From PALSA-607 sp963737705 (lineage in GTDB: Bacteria > Actinomycetota > Actinomycetes > Acidothermales > Acidothermaceae), in contig CAVTTP010000006.1 of NCBI GenBank assembly GCA_963737705.1, positions 310,001 to 374,000 of the forward strand: a DNA stretch of 64,000 bases, written 5' to 3'. Shown here piece after piece: positions 26,618 through 35,688 of this stretch. Every line of letters starts with the position of its first letter. The stretch's first letter is position 1. Position numbers and translations under genes: made by a program. The notes beneath the pieces are model-generated. The model had not been told where the DNA came from, made no database searches, and worked only from the letters and a program-made list of their open reading frames with translations.

Positions 26618-27008
26618 ATGCCTGACATCGCGCCGGTAGTGGATCCCGCCGTTCTAGTAAGCAACTGGCGCACGCTCCTCGAACAGCACGCGCGGGTGAC
26701 CTGCGCGCTGGAGAAGGCGCTCGGCGAGCACGGGCTCGGGGTCAGCGAGTTCGAGGTCCTCGACGAACTGGCCGGCCAGCCCGACTGCGAGTGTCGGATG
26801 CAGGCGCTGTCGGACATCGTTCACCTCAGCCAGAGCGCCTTGTCGCGGGTCGTCGGCCGGCTCGAAGAAGAGGGCCTGGTGACCCGCGTCATGTGCGCAG
26901 CAGGACCGCCGCGGCATCTTCGCCCACCTGACCGACGAAGGCCGCGCCCGCTACGAGGCAGCCCTGCCAACCCACCGCGCAGTGCTCGCCGAGAACCTGA
27001 CCGCCTAG
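26618..27008 (+). CDS. MarR family transcriptional regulator (frameshifted)
   Basis: The start ATG 26618 gives MPDIAPVVDPAVLVSNWRTL, and the winged helix is clear: LSEFEVLDELA-type wing (here VSEFEVLDELAGQPDCECRM), SQSALSRVVGRLEEEGLVTRVMCA. The frame then shifts by one extra base near 26894-26904, and the expected wing end and C-terminal helix DRRGIFAHLTDEGRARYEAA, LPTHRAVLAENLTA follow in the next frame, ending at 27008. The corrected length is about 129 residues. As written the uncorrected frame runs on to 27046 with Arg/Pro-rich sequence. It probably represses itself and the divergent MFS gene. Confidence 0.85.
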
Positions 27009-27103
27009 GCCCGCTCGGGCCCCATCGCAGCCCTGGGTGTACCTGAAACCGGCCTGCCAACGACACTGCGAGCCTGCGAATCGCCGGCGCCGGACTCGTC
27101 TTA

Positions 27104-27190
27104 ACACCCCGGGTGGTTGTCCGAAGCGGTCAAAACGGGCGGGTTTACGACCACACCGGGTGTGAAGTCAGCCGGCTCACACGGGGTGTG
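27104..27190. repeat. Three related palindromes in a convergent gap
   Basis: ACACCCCGGGTGGT (27104-27117), CACACCGGGTGTG (27152-27164) and CACACGGGGTGTG (27178-27190) are related near-palindromes. The last two are each followed by AAGT and are spaced 26 bp apart. They lie between the ends of marR and the sterol-carrier-like gene, so they may be protein-binding sites or transcript-end structures; nothing decides between these. Confidence 0.55.
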
Positions 27191-27207
27191 AAGTGCCCGG
27201 GTGCCGG

Positions 27208-27975
27208 CTACAGGATCGGCAGCAGGGCGCTGATGTTGCTTCGTTCGCCGCTCGCGCGCACTCGACCGTCGCCGACCGCGTCGGCCCACGGCAGCCGACC
27301 AGCCGCGAGCCGCACCCACGTGAGCGGGTCGAGCTCGACCACGTTGGGCGGCGTTCCGCGGGTGTGCCGCGGACCCTCGACGCATTGCACCGCGAAGATC
27401 GGCGGCACCCTGACCTCGACCGTGTGCCCAGGCGCCTTGGCGACCAGGGCGGCAAGGAGCGCCCGCGTCGCGAGGCGCAATGCGAGCGCATCCGGGTCGA
27501 CGGAAGGAGACAGATCGAGACCGTGCACAACACCCTCAACGCATCGGGTCACGAGGAAGTCGTCGAACCGCATGGGCGCCAACCGCGTCGGGATCACCCG
27601 CGCCGGATCCGTGTCGTCGACAACGTCGCGCAACGATTCGACAGCCTCCCGAACCAGCAGCCCGCAGCTCCGCCGGCGTCTTGCCTGCCGCAGCAGCGCG
27701 TGTGCGCTCATCGATGCCGGCCGCGGCACCTGTCAGGCAGAGCAAGTAGTCGGCAACGCCGACCTCCGCACGCTCCGGAACCGGCTCATTCAGCCACCGC
27801 GCTGGCGCCGCCGCGCAGATCGCAAAGTGCGCCACTAGCTCCGCTGACTTGCCATCCCGGCAACCCAGATCGGCAGAGACGAACTGATCGTCGGGCAGCC
27901 GTCGACAGCGTCGGCGACCCGAGCCCATTGCGCGACGCACGCCACCCCGGCGTCCGCCCAGGGGTTGACTCGCAT
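27208..27975 (-). CDS. Sterol-carrier/maleylpyruvate-isomerase-like protein (two frameshifts)
   Basis: ATG 27975 overlaps the purL stop (TGATG). The N-terminus MRVNPWADAGVACVAQWARVADAVDG should continue as LPDDQFVSADLGCRDGKSAE, but a base is missing near 27897-27901. It continues as ELVAHFAICAAAPARWLNEP and ALDERTR-like (here GIDERTRAAAAGKTPAELR), then needs removal of a base near 27661-27675 to reach LLVREAVESLRDVVDD, RLAPMRFDDFLVTRCVEG and a sterol-carrier-like C-terminus. Total span is 768 bases, an exact codon multiple because the two changes cancel. The helical N-terminal bundle resembles mycothiol-dependent enzymes. Reaction is unknown. It is in the purL operon. Confidence 0.7.
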
Positions 27976-30225
27976 CAGCCAAACAGCGCGGTGAACGTGC
28001 CCGTGGCAGCCGTCCGAAGCGCCGCGAGATCAACCGTGAATTGGCCGGCAACATCGAGGGTTCGATCCGCCGGTAGTGCCAAGCGCAATTAGCGGGACGC
28101 CGTGTGCTGCGGCCAGCGACGTCAGCTCGCCGACGCGATCCGCAGGCACAGAGACGATGGCGCGGGCCGCCGATTCGGAGAACAGCGCTACGAACGGCTC
28201 GACGTCTGCAGGCAAGGTGATCCGTGCGCCCCGACCACCGCGAAGGCACGACTCGACGAGGGCCTGCGCCAACCCGCCGTCCGACAGATCGTGCGCCGCC
28301 GAGACCAAACCAACCGCTTCGTGCAAGACAGCAGCGAGAGCGATCTCGGCGTCGAAATCGACGAGCGGCGGCCGGCCACCGAGGTGCCCGTGCACGACGT
28401 GCGCCCACTCCGATCCGCCGAACTCCTCGCGCGTCGCGCCGAGCAAGAAGATCTGCTCATCGTCGGCCGTGAACCCGATCGATCGGCGCAGCCGCACGTC
28501 GGAAATCACGCCGAGCACGCCGATGACCGGCGTCGGGTTGATCGGGGTCGAGCCGGTCTGGTTGTAGAAGCTCACGTTGCCGCCGGTCACCGGGATTCCC
28601 AGCGCCACGCAACCATCGGCGATGCCGCGGATCGCCTCCGTGAACTGCCACATCACTTCCGGGTCTTCGGGCGAGCCGAAGTTCAGGCAGTCGGTAACTG
28701 CCAATGGCACTGCGCCAGACGCGGCGACGTTGCGATACGCCTCGCAAAGTGCAAGCTGGGCCCCGAAATATGGATCCAATCGCGTGTAGCGGCCGTTACC
28801 GTCGAGCGCGAGTGCGAGGCCGAGGTTGGTCGAGTCGTCGACGCGGATCATGCCGGCGTCGTCGGGCATCGCCAGCGTCGTATTGCCCATGACGTAACGG
28901 TCATATTGGTCGGTGACCCACGACTTGTCGGCCAGGTTCGGCGACGCCACGAGCGTGAGCAAGGTTTCCAAAAGCTCAGAGCTCGACCGAGGCCGTGGCA
29001 GCAACACCGGATCATCGGCGCGCAACGCATCGAGATCGGCGGGGCGTGAAAGCGGCCGGTCGTACACCGGGCCTTCGTGCGCGACGGTGCGCGGCGGCAC
29101 GGAGACGACCAGTTCATCGCGCCAGTAGATGTCGAGCCGGTCGCCGTCGGTGACCTCGCCGATCACGGTCGCGGTCACGTCCCACTTCGCGCAGATCTCC
29201 ATGAATGCAGGGATTTTCGACGGTTCGACGACCGCGCACATGCGTTCTTGCGACTCGCTCATGAGGATCTCTTCGGGAGCAAGCGTCGGGTCACGCAAGG
29301 GCACGGTGTCGAGCACGATCCGCATGCCACCGGTGCCTGCCGACGCCAGTTCGGAGGTCGCGCACGAAAGCCCCGCGGCACCGAGATCTTGAATGCCGGC
29401 AACGAGATCGGCCGCGAAAATCTCCAGGCAGCACTCGATCAGCACCTTCTCGGCGAACGGATCGCCGACCTGCACGCTCGGACGCTTGCGCTGCCCCTCC
29501 GCCTCGAACGTCGCACTCGCCAGCACCGAAGCCCCGCCGATGCCGTCGCCACCGGTGCGCGCACCGAACAGCACGACCTTGTTGCCGGGCCCGGGAGCGG
29601 TCGCGAGCTTGATGCCGTCGGTGCGCATCACGCCGACCGCCAACGCGTTCACCAGCGGGTTGCCCAGGTACGACGGATCGAACACGATCTCGCCGCCGAT
29701 GTTCGGCAGCCCAAGGCAGTTGCCGTAACCGCCGATGCCGGCGACGACACCGGGCAACACGCGCGAGGTGTCCGCGGCGTCGGCCGGGCCGAATCGCAGC
29801 GAGTCCATGACGGCAACCGGCCGTGCGCCCATCGTCAAGATGTCGCGCACGATGCCGCCGACTCCGGTCGCAGCACCCTGGTACGGCTCAACGTAACTCG
29901 GGTGGTTGTGCGACTCCGCCTTGAAGGTCACCGCGAAGCCCTCGCCGACGTCGACGACGCCCGCGTTCTCGCCCATGCCGACCAGCAGAATGTCCTTAGC
30001 CCGCAACGGAATTCGCTCGGCGAACTGCTTCAGATGCCGCTTGCTCGACTTGTAGGAGCAGTGCTCGCTCCACATCACCGAGTACATCGCCAACTCGCAC
30101 AACGTCGGCCGCCGCCCGAGAATCTCGACGATCCGCGCGAACTCGTCGTCCTTCAAACCAAGAGCAGCAAAGGGCAGGACGACGTCGGGCGTCGCAGCAG
30201 CGTGGCTGACCGAATCGATCGTCAC
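27975..30225 (-). CDS. purL: Phosphoribosylformylglycinamidine synthase subunit PurL (frameshift near end)
   Basis: PurL (about 749 residues after correction) uses ATP and PurQ-derived ammonia to make FGAM from FGAR. The start is GTG 30225, overlapping the purQ stop as GTGA. Conserved parts include MYSVMWSEHCSYKSSKRHL, FKAESHNHPSYVEPYQGAAT, GVGGIVRDI, ASATFEAEGQRKRPSVQVGDPFAEK, GIQDLGAAGLSCATSE and AAHDLSDGGLAQAL. Near 28061 an extra base replaces the normal end: the frame as written gives NPRCCRPIHG and stops at 28030, while the next frame gives TLDVAGQFTVDLAALRTAAT and ends LFG at 27975, overlapping the next ATG. The truncation costs about 28 residues. It is the small, PurSQL-type PurL. Confidence 0.95.
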
Positions 30226-30899
30226 GCGGCGATCAGCGCCTTCACGATGCTCGTGAAGAACGTCAGCCCGTCGGAGCTCGGCCCGGTAAGTGAGTCGATC
30301 GCGTGCTCGGGGTGCGGCATCAAACCGACGACGTTGCCACGCTCGTTCGTGATGCCGGCGATGTCGCGCATCGATCCGTTGGGAGCTGCTCCGACGTAGC
30401 GCGCCACGACGCGACCCTGCGCCTCGAGCTCGTCGAGCGTCGACGCCGAGGCGACGAACCGGCCCTCGCCGTTCTTGATCGGAATGACGACGTTCGACCC
30501 CTGGGAGTAGCCGTTGGTCCAGGCGGTCTCGTTGTTCTCGATCGACAAGGCCTGATCGAGGCAAGTGAAATGCAGCCGGGAGTTCCGCATCAGCGCCCCG
30601 GGCAGCAGATGCGTCTCGCACAGCAGCTGGAAGCCGTTGCAGATCCCGAGCACCGGAAGCCCGTCGCGCGCACCCGCGATGATCAAATCCATCACTGGTG
30701 AGAACCGCGCGATCGCGCCGCACCGCAAGTAGTCACCGTAGGAGAAGCCGCCCGGCAGCACGACCGCATCGACACCATGGAGCGACGGATCCTTGTGCCA
30801 TAAGGAAATCGGCTCTGCCCCAGCCGCGGCGATCGCCCGCAGTGCGTCGCGGTCATCGAGCGATCCTGGGAACGTGACGACGCCGACCGAGACAGTCAC
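30222..30899 (-). CDS. purQ: Phosphoribosylformylglycinamidine synthase subunit PurQ
   Basis: This 225-residue glutamine amidotransferase subunit supplies ammonia to PurL. It has VVTFPGSLDDRDA, the oxyanion region VVLPGGFSYGDYLRCGAIARF, the nucleophile cysteine in VLGICNGFQLL, and the His/Glu pair in LMPHPEHAID. Start is GTG 30899, overlapping the purS stop as GTGA; the purQ stop overlaps the purL start the same way. The three subunits are therefore translationally coupled for stoichiometry. The frame is intact. Confidence 0.97.
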   Translation of the reverse strand: MTVSVGVVTFPGSLDDRDALRAIAAAGAEPISLWHKDPSLHGVDAVVLPGGFSYGDYLRCGAIARFSPVMDLIIAGARDGLPVLGICNGFQLLCETHLLPGALMRNSRLHFTCLDQALSIENNETAWTNGYSQGSNVVIPIKNGEGRFVASASTLDELEAQGRVVARYVGAAPNGSMRDIAGITNERGNVVGLMPHPEHAIDSLTGPSSDGLTFFTSIVKALIAA

Positions 30900-31144
30900 G
30901 AGGCACCTACCGTCACGACGAAATCCTCAATGACGGGGTTCGACAGGAAGTTCGCAGCCAGCTCCTCGACCTGCGCTAACGCAGCTGGGTCTGCCTCGCC
31001 GTCCAACTCGATTTCGAAGTGTTTGCCCTGCCGCACTGACGCGACTCCGGACCTGCCGAGCCGGCCAAGCGCACCGAGAATCGCCTGGCCCTGGGGGTCA
31101 AGAATCTCCGGCTTGAGCATGACGTCGACGACGACGCGGGTCAC
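30896..31144 (-). CDS. purS: Phosphoribosylformylglycinamidine synthase subunit PurS
   Basis: This 82-residue small subunit bridges PurQ and PurL. VTRVVVDVMLKPEILDPQGQAI, LGALGRLGRSGVASVRQGKHFEIEL and NPVIEDFVV are typical. The start is GTG 31144; an upstream in-frame extension to 31183 has no family likeness. It is first in the purSQL run and lies back to back with the glucosidase gene, 70 bases apart. Confidence 0.95.
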   Translation of the reverse strand: MTRVVVDVMLKPEILDPQGQAILGALGRLGRSGVASVRQGKHFEIELDGEADPAALAQVEELAANFLSNPVIEDFVVTVGAS

Positions 31145-31214
31145 GGGCGCTCCAGGGGCGAGGGTCGGGGCGGACTGACGCAAAGCCAGACTACCGGGAT
31201 GGGACAGTTAGCCC

Positions 31215-33794
31215 ATGAACGAGATGGACGCCGAGCGGTTGCGGATTCGCGAAGCCGACGCCGGCGGCCCCAACTGGCGGCGGTGGGGCACCTACTTGTC
31301 GGAGCGGGCCTGGGGCAGCGTGCGCGAGGACTACAGCGCGGACGGCGATGCGTGGGCGAGCTTTCCGTTCGACGCCGCCCGGTCACGTACATATAGGTGG
31401 AACGAAGACGGGCTGGCCGGGTTCTGCGACTCCGACCAGACGTGGTGTCTGGCCCTCGCGTTCTGGAACGGCAACGACCCGATCTTGAAAGAACGGCTGT
31501 TCGGCCTCACGAACGGCCAGGGCAACCACGGTGAGGACGTCAAAGAGCGCTACTGGTTCGTCGACGGCACCCCGTCACATGCCTGGATGCGCTGGCGATA
31601 CCACTATCCGCAACAGGCCTTTCCCTATGACGAGCTAATAGCGGAGAACGGACGCCGGTCGCGGCTCGAGCCTGAGTACGAGATCGACGACACCACTGCG
31701 TTTCTCGACGACCGCTATTTCGACATCACCGTCGACTACGCGAAGGCGGCGGTCGACGACCTGTGCATGCGGATCAGCGTCCGCAATGCAGGTCCTGACG
31801 CCGCGACGATCGACGTGCTCCCGACGCTTTGGTTCCGCAACACCTGGCGCTGGGGGCTACCGAACGCCTCGCCCGAACCGAGGATCACGTCGTCAGGGTC
31901 GGCACTGATCGCCGTCCAGCAAAAGGTTGGCACGCTGACCTTGACCGGCGCACCCACCGATTTCGTGGGAGCGCTCGCGTGTGACAACGAGACGAACACG
32001 CAGCGGCTGTACGGGCAACCGGGGCCGGCGTATCCGAAGGACGGCATCGGCGACTACATCGTGCACGGAACACCCACAGTGAACCCGCAGGGGTACGGCA
32101 CGAAAGCGGCACTGCGTTACAGGCTCGTGTTAGCAGCGGGCGAGACGCGAGTGATCAAGTTGCGTTTGCAGGCTGGCGCCGCTTCGTCGGCTGACTTCGG
32201 GGGTGGGTTTGACGCAGTGCTCGCTGCTCGCGAGGTAGAAGCCGACCAGTTCTATGCAGCGTTGTCGGGCACGGTCAGCGAGGGCGAAGCTGCCGTTGTT
32301 CGGCAGGCAATCGCGGGCTTGCTGTGGAGCAAGCAGTTCTACCACTACGACGTGCAGCGATGGCTCGACGGCGACCCGGCTGGGCCACCGCCGCCCCGTG
32401 GTCGCGGCGACATTCGCAACGGTCGATGGACGCACCTGAACAACCACGACGTCCTGCTGATGCCCGACACATGGGAGTACCCGTGGTACGCGTCGTGGGA
32501 CCTTGCGTTCCACTGTGCCGTTCTCGCGCACGCAGATCCGGCGTTCGCCAAGCAACAACTTCTGCTGCTGCTGCGCGAGTGGTACATGCATCCGAACGGC
32601 CAACTGCCGGCGTACGAGTGGAACTTCTCCGACGTGAATCCGCCCGTACATGCGTGGGCTGCTTTGCGGGTGTTCGAGGTGTCGGGCAGTACCGACTACG
32701 ACTTCCTCGAGCGGGCGTTTCACAAGCTGCTGCTCAACTTCACCTGGTGGGTGAACCAGGAGGATCGCGACGGCAACAACCTTTTCCAGGGTGGATTCCT
32801 GGGTCTCGACAACATCGGCCCGTTCGACCGTTCGCGACTGTCACCTGACGCCGGGGAGCTTGAACAAAGCGACGGCACGGCGTGGATGGCGATGTTCTGC
32901 CTCGACCTGCTCGACATGGCCCTCGTGCTTGCCATGAACGACCCAACCTACGAAGACGTCGCGACGAAGTTCTTCGAGCACTTCGCGCACATCGCGACCG
33001 CAGCGCAACAGCAGGGGTTGTGGGACGAAGCTGACGGCTTCTTCTACGACCAGTTGCGGCTGCCCGACGGTGAGCGGCTACCGATCAGGGTTCGATCGCT
33101 CGTTGGGCTGATCGCGGTGTGTGCCGTCAGCCACGTGTCCAACTCGGTGCTGACGTCGTTGCCAGGTTTCGCGAGCCGACTCCGGTGGTTCACGACGAAT
33201 CGACCGCTGCTTACGCACTGCGTCGCAGAGACCGTCGACGACGACACGCTGTTCTCGATGGTGGACCCTGGCCAGCTACGCCGGCTGTTAGCCCGGATGT
33301 TGGACGAGGCCGAGTTCTTCTCACCGCATGGCGTCAGGTCGATCTCCGCATACCACCGCGATCACCCGTTCATGTTCAGCGTCGATGGTCAGGACTTTCG
33401 GGTCGACTACGAGCCGGGCGAATCGTCGACGGGGCTCTTCGGCGGCAACTCGAACTGGCGCGGTCCGGTGTGGCTGCCGCTGAACGCGCTGCTGGTCGAG
33501 GCACTACGGCGGTTCGACAAGCACCTAGGTGCTGATTTCCTGGTTGAGGTTCCGACCGGATCGGGCAACCAGGTAACGCTCGGCGACGCAGCGGACGAGC
33601 TTTCCCGCCGATTGGTGGGACTCCTGCTGCCAGCGGACGACGGCCGGCTACCGGCGTCCGGCAAACGCTTCTGGCCTGATGGTCTGCTGTGGTTCCACGA
33701 GTATTTCCATGGCGACACCGGCGAAGGTCTCGGTGCGTCCCACCAGACCGGCTGGACCGCACTGCTCGCACACCTGGTTTTGACCCAGCGCTGA
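31215..33794 (+). CDS. MGH1-like glycoside hydrolase (putative glucosidase)
   Basis: This 859-residue cytoplasmic protein (no signal) is of the glucosidase group with an MGH1/GH63-like (alpha/alpha)6 barrel. The N-terminal half opens with GTYLSERAWGSVREDYSADGD and carries HSRAYRWNEDGL-like sequence (here SRTYRWNEDGLAGFCD) and LKERLFGLTNGQGNHGEDVKE. The barrel half has MPDTWEYPWYASWDLAFHC, HPNGQLPAYEWNFSDVNPPVH, QSDGTAWMAMFCLDLL and the terminal SSTGLFGGNSNWRGPVW, GEGLGASHQTGWTALLAHL. The acidic residues in these blocks are probably catalytic. The sugar substrate is not established; a trehalose or glucosylglycerate type is possible. The frame is intact. Confidence 0.88.
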   Translation: MNEMDAERLRIREADAGGPNWRRWGTYLSERAWGSVREDYSADGDAWASFPFDAARSRTYRWNEDGLAGFCDSDQTWCLALAFWNGNDPILKERLFGLTNGQGNHGEDVKERYWFVDGTPSHAWMRWRYHYPQQAFPYDELIAENGRRSRLEPEYEIDDTTAFLDDRYFDITVDYAKAAVDDLCMRISVRNAGPDAATIDVLPTLWFRNTWRWGLPNASPEPRITSSGSALIAVQQKVGTLTLTGAPTDFVGALACDNETNTQRLYGQPGPAYPKDGIGDYIVHGTPTVNPQGYGTKAALRYRLVLAAGETRVIKLRLQAGAASSADFGGGFDAVLAAREVEADQFYAALSGTVSEGEAAVVRQAIAGLLWSKQFYHYDVQRWLDGDPAGPPPPRGRGDIRNGRWTHLNNHDVLLMPDTWEYPWYASWDLAFHCAVLAHADPAFAKQQLLLLLREWYMHPNGQLPAYEWNFSDVNPPVHAWAALRVFEVSGSTDYDFLERAFHKLLLNFTWWVNQEDRDGNNLFQGGFLGLDNIGPFDRSRLSPDAGELEQSDGTAWMAMFCLDLLDMALVLAMNDPTYEDVATKFFEHFAHIATAAQQQGLWDEADGFFYDQLRLPDGERLPIRVRSLVGLIAVCAVSHVSNSVLTSLPGFASRLRWFTTNRPLLTHCVAETVDDDTLFSMVDPGQLRRLLARMLDEAEFFSPHGVRSISAYHRDHPFMFSVDGQDFRVDYEPGESSTGLFGGNSNWRGPVWLPLNALLVEALRRFDKHLGADFLVEVPTGSGNQVTLGDAADELSRRLVGLLLPADDGRLPASGKRFWPDGLLWFHEYFHGDTGEGLGASHQTGWTALLAHLVLTQR

Positions 33795-33811
33795 CAGGTG
33801 CCCTTCCCCTC

Positions 33812-33858
33812 AGGTGCCAGTGCGTGCACGCTCAAGAAAGCGTGCTGGGGCTGACACC
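33812..33858 (+). terminator. Hairpin terminator after the glucosidase
   Basis: Inner arms GCACGCT (33826-33832) and AGCGTGC (33839-33845) pair perfectly around CAAGAA; outer arms GGTGCCAG and CTGACACC pair with one mismatch. It lies 18 bases beyond the glucosidase stop. The loop matches that of the purM terminator. Confidence 0.65.
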
Positions 33859-33932
33859 TCGCCGGAGCCGAGTCGCGACGAGAACCGGACTGGCCCAAGT
33901 GGCGTTCTAGTTCTTAGCGCAATGGTGGGGAG

Positions 33933-34546
33933 GTGTCGGTGGCTGGTTCGCGGTCGAGTGAACTCGACGAGGAGTTCCGCGGCTTCGTACTCGGCAGCCA
34001 AGCGCGGCTCCTCCGCTTCGCCGAACTCCTTACTGGCGATCGGCACGTCGCCGAAGACCTGACGCAGCACGGCCTGGCCAAGCTCTACGCGTCGTGGCGC
34101 CGACTCCGCACGGGGAACCCGGAGCAGTACGTCCGCCGCTGCGTGATCAACGCCAACACCGACCGCTGGCGCCGCGGCACGTGGCGTGAAAGCAGTCAGG
34201 ACACCATCCCGGAGCCACCCGACCACGCGGATCTCGTGGCATCACTCGCCGAACGTGATTTCGTCATGCGGGCACTTGCCGAGCTGACACCGATCGAGCG
34301 TGCGGTCATCGCGCTCCGCTACTACAACGACCTCAGTGAGGCTGAGATCGCTGGCGAACTAACATGCCCGCCGGCACCGTCAAGAGCACAGCAGCCCGCG
34401 CGCTTCGCAAGCTGCGCACAGTGGTCGACCAAAGCAGCGCGACCGTCGTCGACCAACGCAGCACGGCTGCCACTGACACTCAACAGGGTGCCGCAGGCAC
34501 TGACAATCAAAGGGGTGCCGCAGGCACTGACAAAGGAGCCGATTGA
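33933..34546 (+). CDS. SigE-type (ECF) RNA polymerase sigma factor (frameshifted)
   Basis: The GTG start 33933 leads to DEEFRGFVLGSQARLLRFAELLTGDRHVAEDLTQHGLAKLYASWRRL (region 2) and LAELTPIERAVIALRYYNDLSEAEIAGEL (region 4). A missing base near 34358-34364 (an AAA run reading AA) splits region 4; the next frame gives MPAGTVKSTAARALRKLRTV, the recognition helix, and a repetitive tail ending TDKGAD at 34546. Corrected length is about 204 residues. The SigE family (SCO-type) usually ends with a short RRLL-type helix, whereas here the tail is Thr/Gln/Ala-rich. Its stop overlaps the next ATG. Confidence 0.82.
34486..34533 (+). repeat. 21-bp direct repeat in the sigma-factor tail
   Basis: The sequence GGGTGCCGCAGGCACTGACA plus A occurs at 34486-34506 and 34513-34533, 27 bp apart. 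It encodes the repeat GAAGTDN/K in the C-terminal tail. Confidence 0.85.
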
Positions 34547-35298
34547 TGACCGTGCCCCCTGGTGGCTCATCTGCGCTCAGCGACGAGTGCCCCATCAACC
34601 TGCACTATGCCGACCCACGGCCCAGCACCGTCGACGTCCACGCGATTGTGCGTGACGGTCAGCGGATTCGGCGCCGTCGCATCACCACCGTCTCGCTTGC
34701 ATCGGCCGCAGTAGTCGCCACAGTTGTTGCGGTGTCGCTGGGTGTGTCGCACGCCGTCAGCCACCCCGGTGCCGTGCAGCCCGCCGCGATCTACAGGTCC
34801 GAGATCGTGAAGTCGTTTCCGCCCATCGGCAACATCGTCGTACTCGGCACCTATGCCGATGCACAGCAGAGAAACGCATCGGCGGTCGCATGGATGTCGC
34901 CCAACGGCGACCTCTGTTATGGCGGCGCGGACATGGCGACCCGCTCGCCGAACCGGAGCATTCTCGGCCTTTCGTGTGGCACCGCGCCGGATGAGCTGAA
35001 CACGGCGGGGCCGACGGAACTACTACCAGGGTGGCCTGTCTTCCACCCGGTACCGAGCAAGGTCGGCGAGTTCATCGCGATCGGTCTCCTGCGAGGCACT
35101 GCCGTCACGGTGCAGGTAACCGCGAACGGCCAAACTGCCTCAGCGCCGGTGTATCCACTCGCAACGGCCAACGGTGAAGCGGCTGGCGCCTACGCGGTCT
35201 GGCTTCGTGCCGAGCCCGACGGCTCGATTCACTCGGCGGACATCACCAGCGTGCGGGCGCTCGACGGCAACGGACACGTTGTCGCGCAGCTCCCGTAA
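34546..35298 (+). CDS. Membrane protein coupled to the sigma factor (possible anti-sigma)
   Basis: This 250-residue protein has a cytoplasmic N-terminus of about 45 residues (STVDVHAIVRDGQRIRRRR), one transmembrane helix (TTVSLASAAVVATVVAVSLGVSHAV) and an extracytoplasmic domain with a possible disulfide pair (LCYGGAD and LSCGTAP). The ATG 34546 overlaps the sigma stop (TGATG), a coupling typical of sigma/anti-sigma pairs. I see no zinc-finger motif (HxxxCxxC), so the anti-sigma role is inferred only from placement and the one-helix topology. An upstream TTG at 34543 is a weaker start. Confidence 0.6.
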   Translation: MTVPPGGSSALSDECPINLHYADPRPSTVDVHAIVRDGQRIRRRRITTVSLASAAVVATVVAVSLGVSHAVSHPGAVQPAAIYRSEIVKSFPPIGNIVVLGTYADAQQRNASAVAWMSPNGDLCYGGADMATRSPNRSILGLSCGTAPDELNTAGPTELLPGWPVFHPVPSKVGEFIAIGLLRGTAVTVQVTANGQTASAPVYPLATANGEAAGAYAVWLRAEPDGSIHSADITSVRALDGNGHVVAQLP

Positions 35299-35388
35299 CT
35301 GCGACCGCACCGCCCCTGCGTGGCCCGCGTTGTCGTTGGTGGCGTGTCCACGGGCTGAGACGGTCCTGTGAAATCGCTCGGATTTCTC

Positions 35389-35506
35389 TCGTCCACATGC
35401 GGTGGACGACGTTAGCCGAGGCGGCAGCGGCCAGTCGCGATCGTGAACTTTTGTCCTGCACAGGTTGGTCCACACCGTGTCCCCAGGGCTGGACGTGTTG
35501 TCCCCA
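35389..35506. promoter_or_regulatory. Cluster of DnaA-box-like sites upstream of dnaB
   Basis: Near-matches to the actinobacterial DnaA box TTGTCCACA are TCGTCCACA (35389), TGGTCCACA (35466), GTGTCCCCA (35477) and TTGTCCCCA (35498), each 7-8 of 9. The first is part of an 8-bp hairpin (35389-35409), which may also terminate the upstream gene. The 390-base gap upstream of dnaB holds no convincing gene. There is no AT-rich unwinding element, so it is not by itself an origin. Confidence 0.35.
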
Positions 35507-35688
35507 GGTCGCGCACAGGTGAGTTCGCAAGGGGCCCTTCCGGCGCAAGATTGGACTCTCTAAGGTCCTACAACGCAGGTGCACGCCAGCCGGAGCTTGC
35601 GAAGGCTTGGGTAGCGCGCCGGCACGAAATGTCACTGGCTAGCCGTACCTATGTCATTCATGAGTTACCAGGCGCGCGAGGTGCAGCA

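Noticed and set aside
28102..29049. Plus-strand open frame opposite purL
   Set aside because: It is a shadow of purL; the encoded Arg-rich protein has no family likeness.
35300..35688. Replication origin upstream of dnaB
   Set aside because: Only four imperfect DnaA-like words and no AT-rich unwinding region or dnaA/dnaN genes.
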